A stretch of DNA of 6,188 nucleotides. Source: JAAZPG01 sp012797375 (GTDB lineage: Bacteria > Acidobacteriota > Aminicenantia > Aminicenantales > UBA4085). The notes under the pieces were generated by a model. That model had not been told where the DNA came from. It was given only the letters and a program-made list of their open reading frames with translations, and ran no database searches. The position numbers were made by a program, and so were the translations under genes. The stretch's first letter is position 1; each line of letters starts with the position of its first letter. Positions 1 to 5,738 of this stretch are shown piece by piece. The stretch spans positions 1-6,188 of the forward strand of contig CALMMC010000032.1 in assembly GCA_937868205.1 (NCBI GenBank), given 5' to 3'.

Positions 1-1880
1 GTGTCGAAGAGGAACCCGGCCAGGGCCCGGGCCAGCTCCGTCTTGCCGACGCCGGTGGGCCCCAGGAAGATGAACGAGCCGAGCGGCCGGGAGGCGTCCT
101 GGATGCCGGCCCGGGCCCGGCGGATGGTGTCCGAAACCGCCCGGAGGGCCTCGTCCTGCCCGATGACCCGGCGCCGCAGGGCGTCCTCCATCTTGATCAG
201 CCGGGCCAGGTCGCTCTCCAGCATCTTGGAAACGGGGATGCCGGTCCACTTCGAAACGACGCCGGCGATGTCCTCCTCGTCCACTTCCTCCTTCAGCATC
301 TTCCGATTTTTCTGGACCGCGGCCAGGTCGGCCGCCAGCTTTTCGAGCCGTTTCCCGGCCTCGATCTTTTTCCCGTAGCGGATCTCGGCCACGCGCTCCA
401 GGTCGCCCCGTCGCTCGGCCGCCTGCTCCTCGTTTTTCAGCCGGTCCAGCTCGGCCTTGAGCTTCTTGATCTCGTCGATCAGCTCCTTCTCCCTCTTCCA
501 CTGGGTTTTCAGGACATCGGCCCGCTCGTTGAGGCCGGCCAGCTCGGCCCCGAGCCGTTGAAGCTTGTCGCGGCCGGCCGGGTCGTCTTCTTTTTTCAGG
601 GCTTGGCGCTCGACCTCGATCTGCCGGATCCGCCGCTCCAGCTCGTCGATCTCCTCGGGCATCGAATCGATGGCCATCCGGATCCGCGAGGCGGCCTCAT
701 CCATCAGGTCGATGGCCTTGTCCGGGAGAAACCGGGTGGTGATGTACCGGTTGGAGAGCGTCGCCGCGGCGACCAGAGCCGCGTCCTTGATCTGGACGCC
801 GTGGTGGACCTCGTACTTTTCCTTAAGGCCGCGGAGGATCGAGATCGTGTCCTCGACCGTCGGCTCCCCGACCATCACCGGCTGGAACCGCCGCTCCAGG
901 GCGGCGTCCTTTTCGATATGCTTGCGGTACTCGTTGATGGTCGTCGCCCCGACGCAATGAAGCTCGCCCCGGGCCAGGGCCGGCTTGAGGAGGTTCGAGG
1001 CGTCCATCGCCCCCTCGGCCGCGCCGGCCCCGACGATCGTGTGAAGCTCGTCGATGAACAGGACGATGTCCCCTTCCGATTCCTTGATTTCCTTGAGGAT
1101 GGCCTTCAACCGGTCCTCGAACTCGCCCCGGAACTTCGTCCCGGCCAGAAGCGCCCCGACGTCCAGGGCGACCAGCCGCTTGTTCTTGATCGAGGCCGGC
1201 ACGTCCCCATCGGCGATCCGCTGGGCCAGTCCCTCGACCACCGCGGTCTTCCCGACGCCGGGCTCGCCGATGAGGACGGGGTTGTTCTTGGTCCGCCGGG
1301 AAAGGACCTGGATGACCCGCCGGATCTCCTCCTCCCGGCCGATGACCGGATCGAGCTTGCCTTGGCGGGCCATCTCGGTGAAATCGCGCGTGTACTTGGC
1401 TAAAACCTGGTACTTGCTTTCCGGCTCGGGGTCGGTGATCCGCTGGGTCCCCCGGACCGAGGCCAGAGCTTGGAGGACGGTCTCGGGAGTGATCCCGGCC
1501 TCGGCCAACAGCCGGCCGGCCTCGCTCCGCGGATCCTTGACCATCGCCAGGAAGAGATGCTCCGTCGAGACGTACTCGTCCTTAAGGACGTCGGCTTCCT
1601 TTTCCGCCTGGCCGAGAATCCGCTGCAGGCTCTCCGAGAGGCGGATTTCCCCGCCGCGGGCCTTCGGCCTCCGGCTCAGGACCGTCTCCAGGCTCTCCTG
1701 GAGGCGAGCCTCGGATACGCCGAGCTTGGCCAGAACGGCCCGAACGATGTTTTCCTCCTGCGCCAGGAAAACCGCCAACAGGTGCTCCGGCGTCACCTCG
1801 GCGTGGCCGAGCTCGTCGGCTCGGGCCTGGGCGGCCTGGATGGCTTCCTGCGACATGACCGTCAATTTTTCCCATCTCAT
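1..1880 (-). CDS. clpB: ATP-dependent disaggregase ClpB (Hsp104 family), C-terminus beyond window
   Basis: Cytosolic AAA+ chaperone that, with DnaK/DnaJ/GrpE, threads aggregated proteins through its hexameric pore. I translated the minus strand from ATG at 1880-1878: 626 uninterrupted codons, against roughly 860 for the family, so the last quarter lies left of base 1. Seen in order: Clp N-terminal repeat domain (residues ~1-145); first AAA+ domain with Walker A GEPGVGKT (205-212), pore loop KFRGEFEDR (Phe where Tyr is usual, still aromatic), Walker B LFIDEL with D277/E278, sensor GATT (311-314) and arginine pair R330/R331; a long charged coiled-coil middle domain (~409-530); then the second AAA+ domain, with WTGIPVSKM and Walker A GPTGVGKT (607-614). 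The middle domain separates ClpB from ClpA and ClpC. The start is supported by GAGGAG 7 nt upstream and by family N-terminal length. It is divergent from the acidic-tail gene. Identification is very secure. Confidence 0.98.
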   Translation of the reverse strand, partial: MRWEKLTVMSQEAIQAAQARADELGHAEVTPEHLLAVFLAQEENIVRAVLAKLGVSEARLQESLETVLSRRPKARGGEIRLSESLQRILGQAEKEADVLKDEYVSTEHLFLAMVKDPRSEAGRLLAEAGITPETVLQALASVRGTQRITDPEPESKYQVLAKYTRDFTEMARQGKLDPVIGREEEIRRVIQVLSRRTKNNPVLIGEPGVGKTAVVEGLAQRIADGDVPASIKNKRLVALDVGALLAGTKFRGEFEDRLKAILKEIKESEGDIVLFIDELHTIVGAGAAEGAMDASNLLKPALARGELHCVGATTINEYRKHIEKDAALERRFQPVMVGEPTVEDTISILRGLKEKYEVHHGVQIKDAALVAAATLSNRYITTRFLPDKAIDLMDEAASRIRMAIDSMPEEIDELERRIRQIEVERQALKKEDDPAGRDKLQRLGAELAGLNERADVLKTQWKREKELIDEIKKLKAELDRLKNEEQAAERRGDLERVAEIRYGKKIEAGKRLEKLAADLAAVQKNRKMLKEEVDEEDIAGVVSKWTGIPVSKMLESDLARLIKMEDALRRRVIGQDEALRAVSDTIRRARAGIQDASRPLGSFIFLGPTGVGKTELARALAGFLFD

Positions 1881-1887
1881 GGGGCGA

Positions 1888-1893
1888 CTCCTC
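1888..1893 (-). promoter_or_regulatory. Shine-Dalgarno site of clpB
   Basis: On the minus strand GAGGAG ends 7 nt before the ATG at 1880. This is near-consensus spacing and fixes the first methionine (MRWEKL) as the start in preference to the internal Met at codon 9. Confidence 0.8.
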
Positions 1894-1925
1894 TTCGTCG
1901 GCGCGCGGCCGTTCTTTGAATTCAT

Positions 1926-1954
1926 TAGATAAGTCCATGAATTTTGTTTGTCAA
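1926..1954 (-). promoter_or_regulatory. Predicted sigma-70-type promoter of clpB
   Basis: The minus strand has a perfect -35 TTGACA (1954-1949), 17 nt, then TATCTA (1931-1926) as a weak -10; TCTAAT two bases on is an alternative with a 19-nt spacer. A second -35-like TTGACT overlaps just upstream (1959-1954), giving tandem CTTGACTTGACA. Transcription would start near 1919, leaving a leader of about 40 nt. I see neither a CIRCE (HrcA) inverted repeat nor a paired HAIR (HspR) site, so classical heat-shock repressor control is not supported by the visible DNA. This is inferred from hexamer match and spacing only. Confidence 0.55.
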
Positions 1955-2021
1955 GTCAAGACCCTTTTTCATCTTTTTTTCGGCCGTCGGAACGCGCCCG
2001 GAATCCTCTTGACAAACAAAA
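1942..2021. repeat. 14-bp perfect inverted pair in the divergent promoter region
   Basis: CTTGACAAACAAAA occurs on the plus strand at 2008-2021 and on the minus strand at 1955-1942, with 52 bp between the arms. Each arm contains the -35 hexamer of the promoter reading away from it: the left arm serves clpB and the right arm the acidic-tail gene. The identity runs 8 bases past the hexamer, which is more than two independent -35 boxes require. It could be a binding site for one shared regulator, or a duplicated promoter segment. Confidence 0.7.
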
Positions 2022-2036
2022 AAAAGTTGCTATTTT
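2009..2036 (+). promoter_or_regulatory. Predicted sigma-70-type promoter of the acidic-tail gene
   Basis: Perfect -35 TTGACA (2009-2014), a 16-bp A-rich spacer, then TATTTT (2031-2036, four of six -10 matches). Transcription would start near 2043, about 27 nt before the ATG at 2070. GGAG at 2060-2063 lies 6 nt before the start codon and is the likely ribosome binding site; a second GGAG lies at 2050-2053. Confidence 0.6.
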
Positions 2037-2069
2037 GGATTTGTCGAACGGAGTCGAGCGGAGCGGATC

Positions 2070-2429
2070 ATGGAAGAAATGGAAATTTCAAGCTGGGTGA
2101 CCCTGGACGCGGTCAAAAAAAAGGCCGAAATCCACGAAATCGTCGGGAACCTGCAAACCGGTCATTCCATGTCCGTCTTCTGCCAGATCGAAGACGATTA
2201 TCTCGAGCTGGTCTACAGCGACTCCGCGGCCAACACCCTCCGCCGGTTTGAGGACAAGGACGAATTCGAGATCGGCCTCAAGCAGCGGAAGGAAGAGGAC
2301 GGCGACGCCCCCTACGACGACGAAAAGGAATTCGACGAAAAAAGCTTCGACGACGATGACGTCGAGGACGAGGAAGACGAAGAGGAATACGACGAGGACA
2401 ACGACGAGGAAGAGGACGAGGACACCTGA
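2070..2429 (+). CDS. Small protein with Asp/Glu-rich C-terminal tail, function unknown
   Basis: A 119-residue protein I do not recognise. Residues 1-72 have ordinary mixed composition with alternating hydrophobic and charged stretches, and look like a small folded domain (for example VFCQIEDDYLELVYS at 36-50). From about residue 74 it becomes acidic; after K91 there is no Lys or Arg, and residues 92-118 are almost all D or E with a few S, F, V, Y, N. No signal peptide or membrane segment is visible, so it is probably cytosolic. The start is supported by GGAG 6 nt upstream and a promoter 35 nt upstream; an internal Met at codon 4 is the alternative. It is divergent from clpB and convergent with mutS. 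The layout recalls the RNA polymerase delta subunit (small domain plus acidic tail), but I see no N-terminal similarity and do not call it that. A real gene is likely because of its own promoter, RBS and sharp compositional structure. Confidence 0.8.
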   Translation: MEEMEISSWVTLDAVKKKAEIHEIVGNLQTGHSMSVFCQIEDDYLELVYSDSAANTLRRFEDKDEFEIGLKQRKEEDGDAPYDDEKEFDEKSFDDDDVEDEEDEEEYDEDNDEEEDEDT

Positions 2430-2472
2430 CCTCTCGCACTCCTCCCCCTTTTCTTACGCCCCATCCCCCCAA

Positions 2473-2486
2473 AGACGTTTTCGTCC
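2473..2486. terminator. Weak hairpin between convergent genes, possible bidirectional terminator
   Basis: GACG-TTTT-CGTC (2474-2485) forms a 4-bp stem with a 4-nt loop, one G-T pair longer at most. On the minus strand it lies just past the mutS stop and is followed by only three T residues, then G-rich sequence; on the plus strand no T-run follows directly. The stem is too short for a confident intrinsic terminator, but nothing better is visible in the 62-bp convergent spacer, so Rho-dependent termination is equally possible. Confidence 0.25.
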
Positions 2487-2491
2487 GGCGC

Positions 2492-5164
2492 TTAGTCGTT
2501 TTTTATCGAGGGCGGCGGCGCCGACGCCTCGCGGACTTTCTCGACCATCTTGTCCAATAGATTCAAGGCCTCCAGCGGCGTGAGCCGCGTCGGATCGCAG
2601 TCCTCGAGCGCCTCCCGGATTTCCCGGAAAGCGGCCCGCTCCCGGTCGTCGACGAACAACATCTTCTGGCTCGGATCGGACTTGACCGTCTCGGACAGCG
2701 CCAGCCGCGGCCGGCCGTCCTCGTCCAGCTCTCCCTTTTCCAGGTTGAAGAGGATCTCCCGGGCGCGCGAAACCACCGGCGCCGGGATGCCGGCCAGCTT
2801 GGCCACGTGGATGCCGTAGCTTTGATCGGAGGGGCCGGGGGCGATTTTCCGGAGGAAGACGATCTCGTCCTTCCATTCCTTGACCGTGACGTGGGCGTTT
2901 TTGATCCGGGGATGGGTCAGGGCGAGCTCGGTCAGCTCGTGGTAATGGGTCGCGAACAGCGTCTTGGCCCGGACCTCCTCCCGGTCGTGGAGATATTCGG
3001 CCACCGCCCAGGCCAGGCTCAGCCCGTCGAACGTGCTGGTCCCCCGCCCGATCTCGTCCAGCAGGATGAGCGAGCGGGGAGTGGCGTTGTGGAGGATCGA
3101 GGCGGTTTCGATCATCTCGACCATGAAGGTGGACTGGCCGACGGTCAGGAAATCCATGGCCCCGATGCGGGTGAAGATCCGGTCGACGACGCCGATTCGG
3201 GCCGACTTGGCCGGGACGAACGAGCCCATCTGGGCCAGGATGACGATCAGGGCCGTCTGGCGGAGGTAGGTCGACTTGCCGGCCATGTTCGGGCCGGTGA
3301 TGATGTGGATCTGGTCGTCGGCGCGGTCGAGATGCGTGTCGTTGGGGATGAACGGCTCGAGATTCATCGATTCGACGACGGGATGGCGGCCCTCGCGGAT
3401 TTCGACCGCGTCGCCGCCGTCGACCACCGGCCGGACATAATCCCGGCGGGCGGCCAGCTCGGCCAGGCCGGCGGACACGTCGAGCCGGGCCACGGCCGAG
3501 GCGATCCGGAGGAGCCGCGGCGTCTCCCGGGCCACCGTCTCCCGCAGCTCGCCGAACAGTCGGAATTCGAGCTCGCCGATCCGTTCCTCGGCGTGGAGAA
3601 CCTTCTCCTCGTATTCCTTGAGCTCGGGCGTCAGGAAGCGCTCCGAGCCGACGAGCGTCTGCTTTCGGATGTAGTCGGGCGGAACCTGGCCAAGGTTGGC
3701 CTTGGTAACCTCGATGAAGTAGCCGAAGTTTTTGTTGAAACGGACCTTGAGGGAGCCGATCCCGGTTCGGTCGCGCTCGCGCTTTTCAAGGGTGGAAATG
3801 AACGCCTTGCCGGAGCGGCTGATTTTCCGCAGATCGTCAAGATCCGCGTTGTAGCCGTCTTTAAACAGGCCGCCCTCAGTCAGGAGAAAGGCCGGCTCGT
3901 CCAGGATCGCCCGCTCGAGGAGGGCGGCGACATCCTCGGCGCTGTCCCAGCTCTCGCGGATTTCGGCCAGGGCGGCGCTTGAGAGCGAGGCGAGCTTTTT
4001 CTTCAGACCCGGGAGCGGCAGGAGCGAACGCTTGAGGGCGACAAAGTCGCGGGGGTGGGCGGCCGAAAGGGCGATCTTGCCGGTCAGACGCTCCAGGTCC
4101 AGGATACCCTTGAGGTCATCGCGGATCTCCGCGCGGCCGATCGTGTCGTTCAGGAGCTCGCCGACCGCGTCCAGCCGTCGGTTGATCTCCTCGGGGTCGA
4201 GGAGCGGGCCGAGCAGGCGGTTTCGGAGGAGGCGCCCGCCCATGGGCGTCACGGTGAAGTCGATCACGTCCAGGAGCGAGTTGTCGACCTTTTGGTCCCG
4301 GAGGTTTTTGACCAGCTCGAGGTTTCGGATCGTGGCCGGGTCGAGGACGCAGGAATCGCCGGCCGGAAGGAAGGACAGGCGGTGGACCAGGGCCAGCGAG
4401 TCCTTCCGAACCCGTTTCAGGTAGAAGAGCAGCCCGCCGGCGGCCGAGACAGCCCGGGCTTTCCCTTCAAGGCCGAAGCCGGCCAGGGTCGAAACCTTGA
4501 AATGCTCGAGAAGGGAATGCCGGGCCTGGGTGAAATCGAAGGCCCAGGCCTCGACGGGGCTTTTGACGATGGACTTGAAGTCGCCGTTTTTAAGATACGG
4601 GACGATGGATTCCTCGGCCCCTTCCGGGAGGACGATCTCCTTGGGCGAAGCCTTGGCCAGCTCGTCGACCAGGCGTTTGGTCCCGGAGGACGGCCCTTCC
4701 AGGACGCCCATCTCGCCCGAGGAGATGTCGATCAGGGCCAGGCCCCATCCTTCCGGATCGACGAACAAACCGGCGACGAAGACGTTTTCCTTGGCTGCTT
4801 CCGGGTCGACCTCGACCGCGGTCCCGGGCGTCAGGATCTTGATGACTTCGCGCTTGACGACACCCTTGGCCAACCGCGGATCCTCGACTTGCTCGCAGAT
4901 CGCGACCTTATAGCCGCGGCGGAGGAGCTTGGCCGAGTACTGGGCGACGGCGTGGTAGGGCACGCCGCACATCGGGACTTTCTGGCGGGAGGTCAGGGCG
5001 ATTTCGAGGACCCGCGAGCCGATGGCCGCGTCCTCGTAGAACATCTCGTAGAAATCCCCCAGGCGGAAGAACAGGAGAGCGTCCGGATGGGCCGACTTGA
5101 TCCGGAAATACTGCTCCATCATAGGAGTCGTCGGGTCGTCGGCGAACAAGCGGGGCTCGTCCAT
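2492..5164 (-). CDS. mutS: DNA mismatch repair protein MutS
   Basis: Cytosolic ATPase that binds mispaired bases and small loops and recruits MutL to start mismatch repair. The 890 codons are complete and near the usual length (E. coli 853). Seen in order: N-terminal mismatch-binding domain with GDFYEMFYED, placing the stacking Phe at F38 and its Glu at E40; connector domain (TPGTAVEVD; DISSGEMGVL); lever/core region with TVTPMGGRLLRNRLL; ATPase domain with Walker A GPNMAGKST (624-632), signature segment ending GQSTFMVEM, Walker B LLDEIGRGTST with D703/E704, and FATHYHELTEL. QKMLF (833-837) fits a sliding-clamp-binding peptide, and TPLEALNLLDKM matches the family C-terminal region. The signature loop reads AMDFLTVGQ rather than the usual DDL/DNL form. 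No Shine-Dalgarno sequence precedes the ATG, and a -10 box lies 9 nt upstream. No mutL is in view. Identification is very secure. Confidence 0.99.
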   Translation of the reverse strand: MDEPRLFADDPTTPMMEQYFRIKSAHPDALLFFRLGDFYEMFYEDAAIGSRVLEIALTSRQKVPMCGVPYHAVAQYSAKLLRRGYKVAICEQVEDPRLAKGVVKREVIKILTPGTAVEVDPEAAKENVFVAGLFVDPEGWGLALIDISSGEMGVLEGPSSGTKRLVDELAKASPKEIVLPEGAEESIVPYLKNGDFKSIVKSPVEAWAFDFTQARHSLLEHFKVSTLAGFGLEGKARAVSAAGGLLFYLKRVRKDSLALVHRLSFLPAGDSCVLDPATIRNLELVKNLRDQKVDNSLLDVIDFTVTPMGGRLLRNRLLGPLLDPEEINRRLDAVGELLNDTIGRAEIRDDLKGILDLERLTGKIALSAAHPRDFVALKRSLLPLPGLKKKLASLSSAALAEIRESWDSAEDVAALLERAILDEPAFLLTEGGLFKDGYNADLDDLRKISRSGKAFISTLEKRERDRTGIGSLKVRFNKNFGYFIEVTKANLGQVPPDYIRKQTLVGSERFLTPELKEYEEKVLHAEERIGELEFRLFGELRETVARETPRLLRIASAVARLDVSAGLAELAARRDYVRPVVDGGDAVEIREGRHPVVESMNLEPFIPNDTHLDRADDQIHIITGPNMAGKSTYLRQTALIVILAQMGSFVPAKSARIGVVDRIFTRIGAMDFLTVGQSTFMVEMIETASILHNATPRSLILLDEIGRGTSTFDGLSLAWAVAEYLHDREEVRAKTLFATHYHELTELALTHPRIKNAHVTVKEWKDEIVFLRKIAPGPSDQSYGIHVAKLAGIPAPVVSRAREILFNLEKGELDEDGRPRLALSETVKSDPSQKMLFVDDRERAAFREIREALEDCDPTRLTPLEALNLLDKMVEKVREASAPPPSIKND

Positions 5165-5173
5165 TTCGAGCGG

Positions 5174-5182
5174 ATTATAGCA
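5174..5182 (-). promoter_or_regulatory. Extended -10 promoter of mutS, giving a near-leaderless mRNA
   Basis: The minus strand reads TGCTATAAT, a perfect -10 hexamer (5179-5174) with the TG of an extended -10, ending 9 nt before the mutS ATG at 5164. No good -35 is seen 16-18 nt upstream, which is common for extended -10 promoters. Initiation 6-8 nt past the hexamer would fall at about 5168-5166, so the leader would be only a few nt or absent, matching the lack of a ribosome binding site. Confidence 0.6.
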
Positions 5183-5222
5183 TAGTGGGAAGGGGGTGGA
5201 ATGGGATTAGAAAATGATCCAA

Positions 5223-5705
5223 TTATTTTTTATTTCCCCACCAATCTGATATTATTTTCCAAGCATTTATAGCAATTGCTTTTTCTCTATCGCCAAGTTT
5301 AAAATCATCATATACGCACTCATTGCGCATACTGCAAAGAGTCAACATCATATTCGCTTGATGATCTGGTAGGTAATGATCATTTTTTAGAATGTTAATC
5401 ACGGAAGAAATACTATGCGGTGCCGCATCTTCTTTTTTTTCAATCCATATCTTGTGGCAGATATGAACAACTTGAGTTCGGATCTTTTCAATATCGAATT
5501 CCTCTAAATTGCCGAATATTTCTTTTGATAAAGGGATACTTTCCTTAAGAACATATGCCTTTTGCCCGAATGGGAACTCAACTCCTATGTGATTTGATAA
5601 TTTTTGTTTTCCGCAATTATCGCAAATGCTGTTATTTCTCATAATTTTCCCAGCTTTTGCAAATTTATTACATATTTGATTGACTTGCTGGGGCCATGTC
5701 AACAT
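5223..5705 (-). CDS. AT-rich orphan gene, CxxC protein with HEPN/DUF4145-like C-terminal half
   Basis: A 160-residue protein not recognised by name. Residues 1-22 look like an amphipathic helix (V8, I11, F15, I21 on one face); C28-x2-C31 (CDNCGK) forms half a zinc knuckle; residues ~73-158 are helical. Their pattern (RTQVVHICHKIW, then SISSVINILKN, then LTLCSMRNECVYDD, then EKAIAINAWKIISDWW) resembles HEPN/DUF4145 domains, with R127-N128 and Tyr132 where HEPN ribonucleases carry His (RNxxxH). Catalysis is therefore doubtful; a binding role is possible. G+C is about 32% over 5221-5400 by my count, against well over 60% in mutS, so it is probably transferred DNA. The start is uncertain: Met1 has no Shine-Dalgarno, while Met22 (5642) follows GGGA at workable spacing. 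In-frame TGA lies 9 codons above Met1, next to the transposase gene, so 5' truncation by the IS is possible. It reads toward mutS with a 58-nt gap. Confidence 0.65.
   Translation of the reverse strand: MLTWPQQVNQICNKFAKAGKIMRNNSICDNCGKQKLSNHIGVEFPFGQKAYVLKESIPLSKEIFGNLEEFDIEKIRTQVVHICHKIWIEKKEDAAPHSISSVINILKNDHYLPDHQANMMLTLCSMRNECVYDDFKLGDREKAIAINAWKIISDWWGNKK
5674..5702 (-). promoter_or_regulatory. Possible hybrid promoter at the IS junction
   Basis: The minus strand has a perfect TTGACA (5702-5697), a 17-nt spacer, then TCAAAT (5679-5674, four of six -10 matches). It points into the AT-rich gene. Transcription would start near 5667, downstream of Met1 but 25 nt upstream of Met22 (5642), which would favour the shorter protein. 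Outward -35 boxes in IS ends that pair with a -10 in the target are known for several IS families, including IS256. Sequence match only; no expression evidence. Confidence 0.35.
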
Positions 5706-5738
5706 GAGTTTGCAATTTGGCAGCCATCATAACTCTCT
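5691..5738. mobile_element. Probable end of the IS256-type element (terminal inverted repeat region)
   Basis: The 34 nt after the transposase stop still look like IS flank, and base composition changes from GC-rich to strongly AT-rich at about 5690. The segment 5691-5722, which contains TTGCAAAC and GTTGACATGGCC on the minus strand, is the likeliest place for the terminal inverted repeat, with the boundary near 5691-5694. The other end of the element is outside the window, so the inverted repeat and the 8-9 bp target duplication cannot be checked. The exact boundary is inference; if residues 1-5 of the AT-rich protein are native, the IS ends a little further right. Confidence 0.4.

Noticed and set aside
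558..1403. Long plus-strand open frames opposite clpB (also 1054-1932)
   Set aside because: They are antisense to a continuous, motif-rich clpB frame. In high-GC DNA the opposite strand of a real gene often stays open; the translations are Arg/Ser- or Pro/Asp-rich with no recognisable domain.
1895..1960. Heat-shock repressor operator (CIRCE or HAIR) upstream of clpB
   Set aside because: CTTGACT resembles half of a HAIR site, but the inverted partner at 7-nt spacing is absent, and no CIRCE half-sites are present.
2114..2125. A AAA AAG slippery heptamer in frame within the acidic-tail gene (run of eight A at 2115-2122)
   Set aside because: It matches the dnaX-type -1 frameshift site, but the -1 frame gives an Arg-rich product ending near 2251, and I see no strong stem-loop or upstream Shine-Dalgarno-like stimulator. 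The Lys-Lys-Lys codons explain it.
2070..2429. RNA polymerase delta subunit (rpoE of Firmicutes) for the acidic-tail protein
   Set aside because: Only the overall layout is alike. The N-terminal 72 residues show no visible similarity to the delta winged-helix domain.
2807..5185. Long plus-strand open frames opposite mutS (2807-3982, 4055-5185)
   Set aside because: Same reason: shadow frames over a fully conserved mutS, with low-complexity Asp/Gly/Leu/Arg-rich translations and no domains.
5669..5729. Short minus-strand frame of about 20 codons starting ATGATG after the transposase stop
   Set aside because: It has a purine-rich AGAGAG upstream but ends quickly at TAA, and overlaps the presumed IS end and the start of the AT-rich gene in another frame. 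Nothing supports it as a gene.
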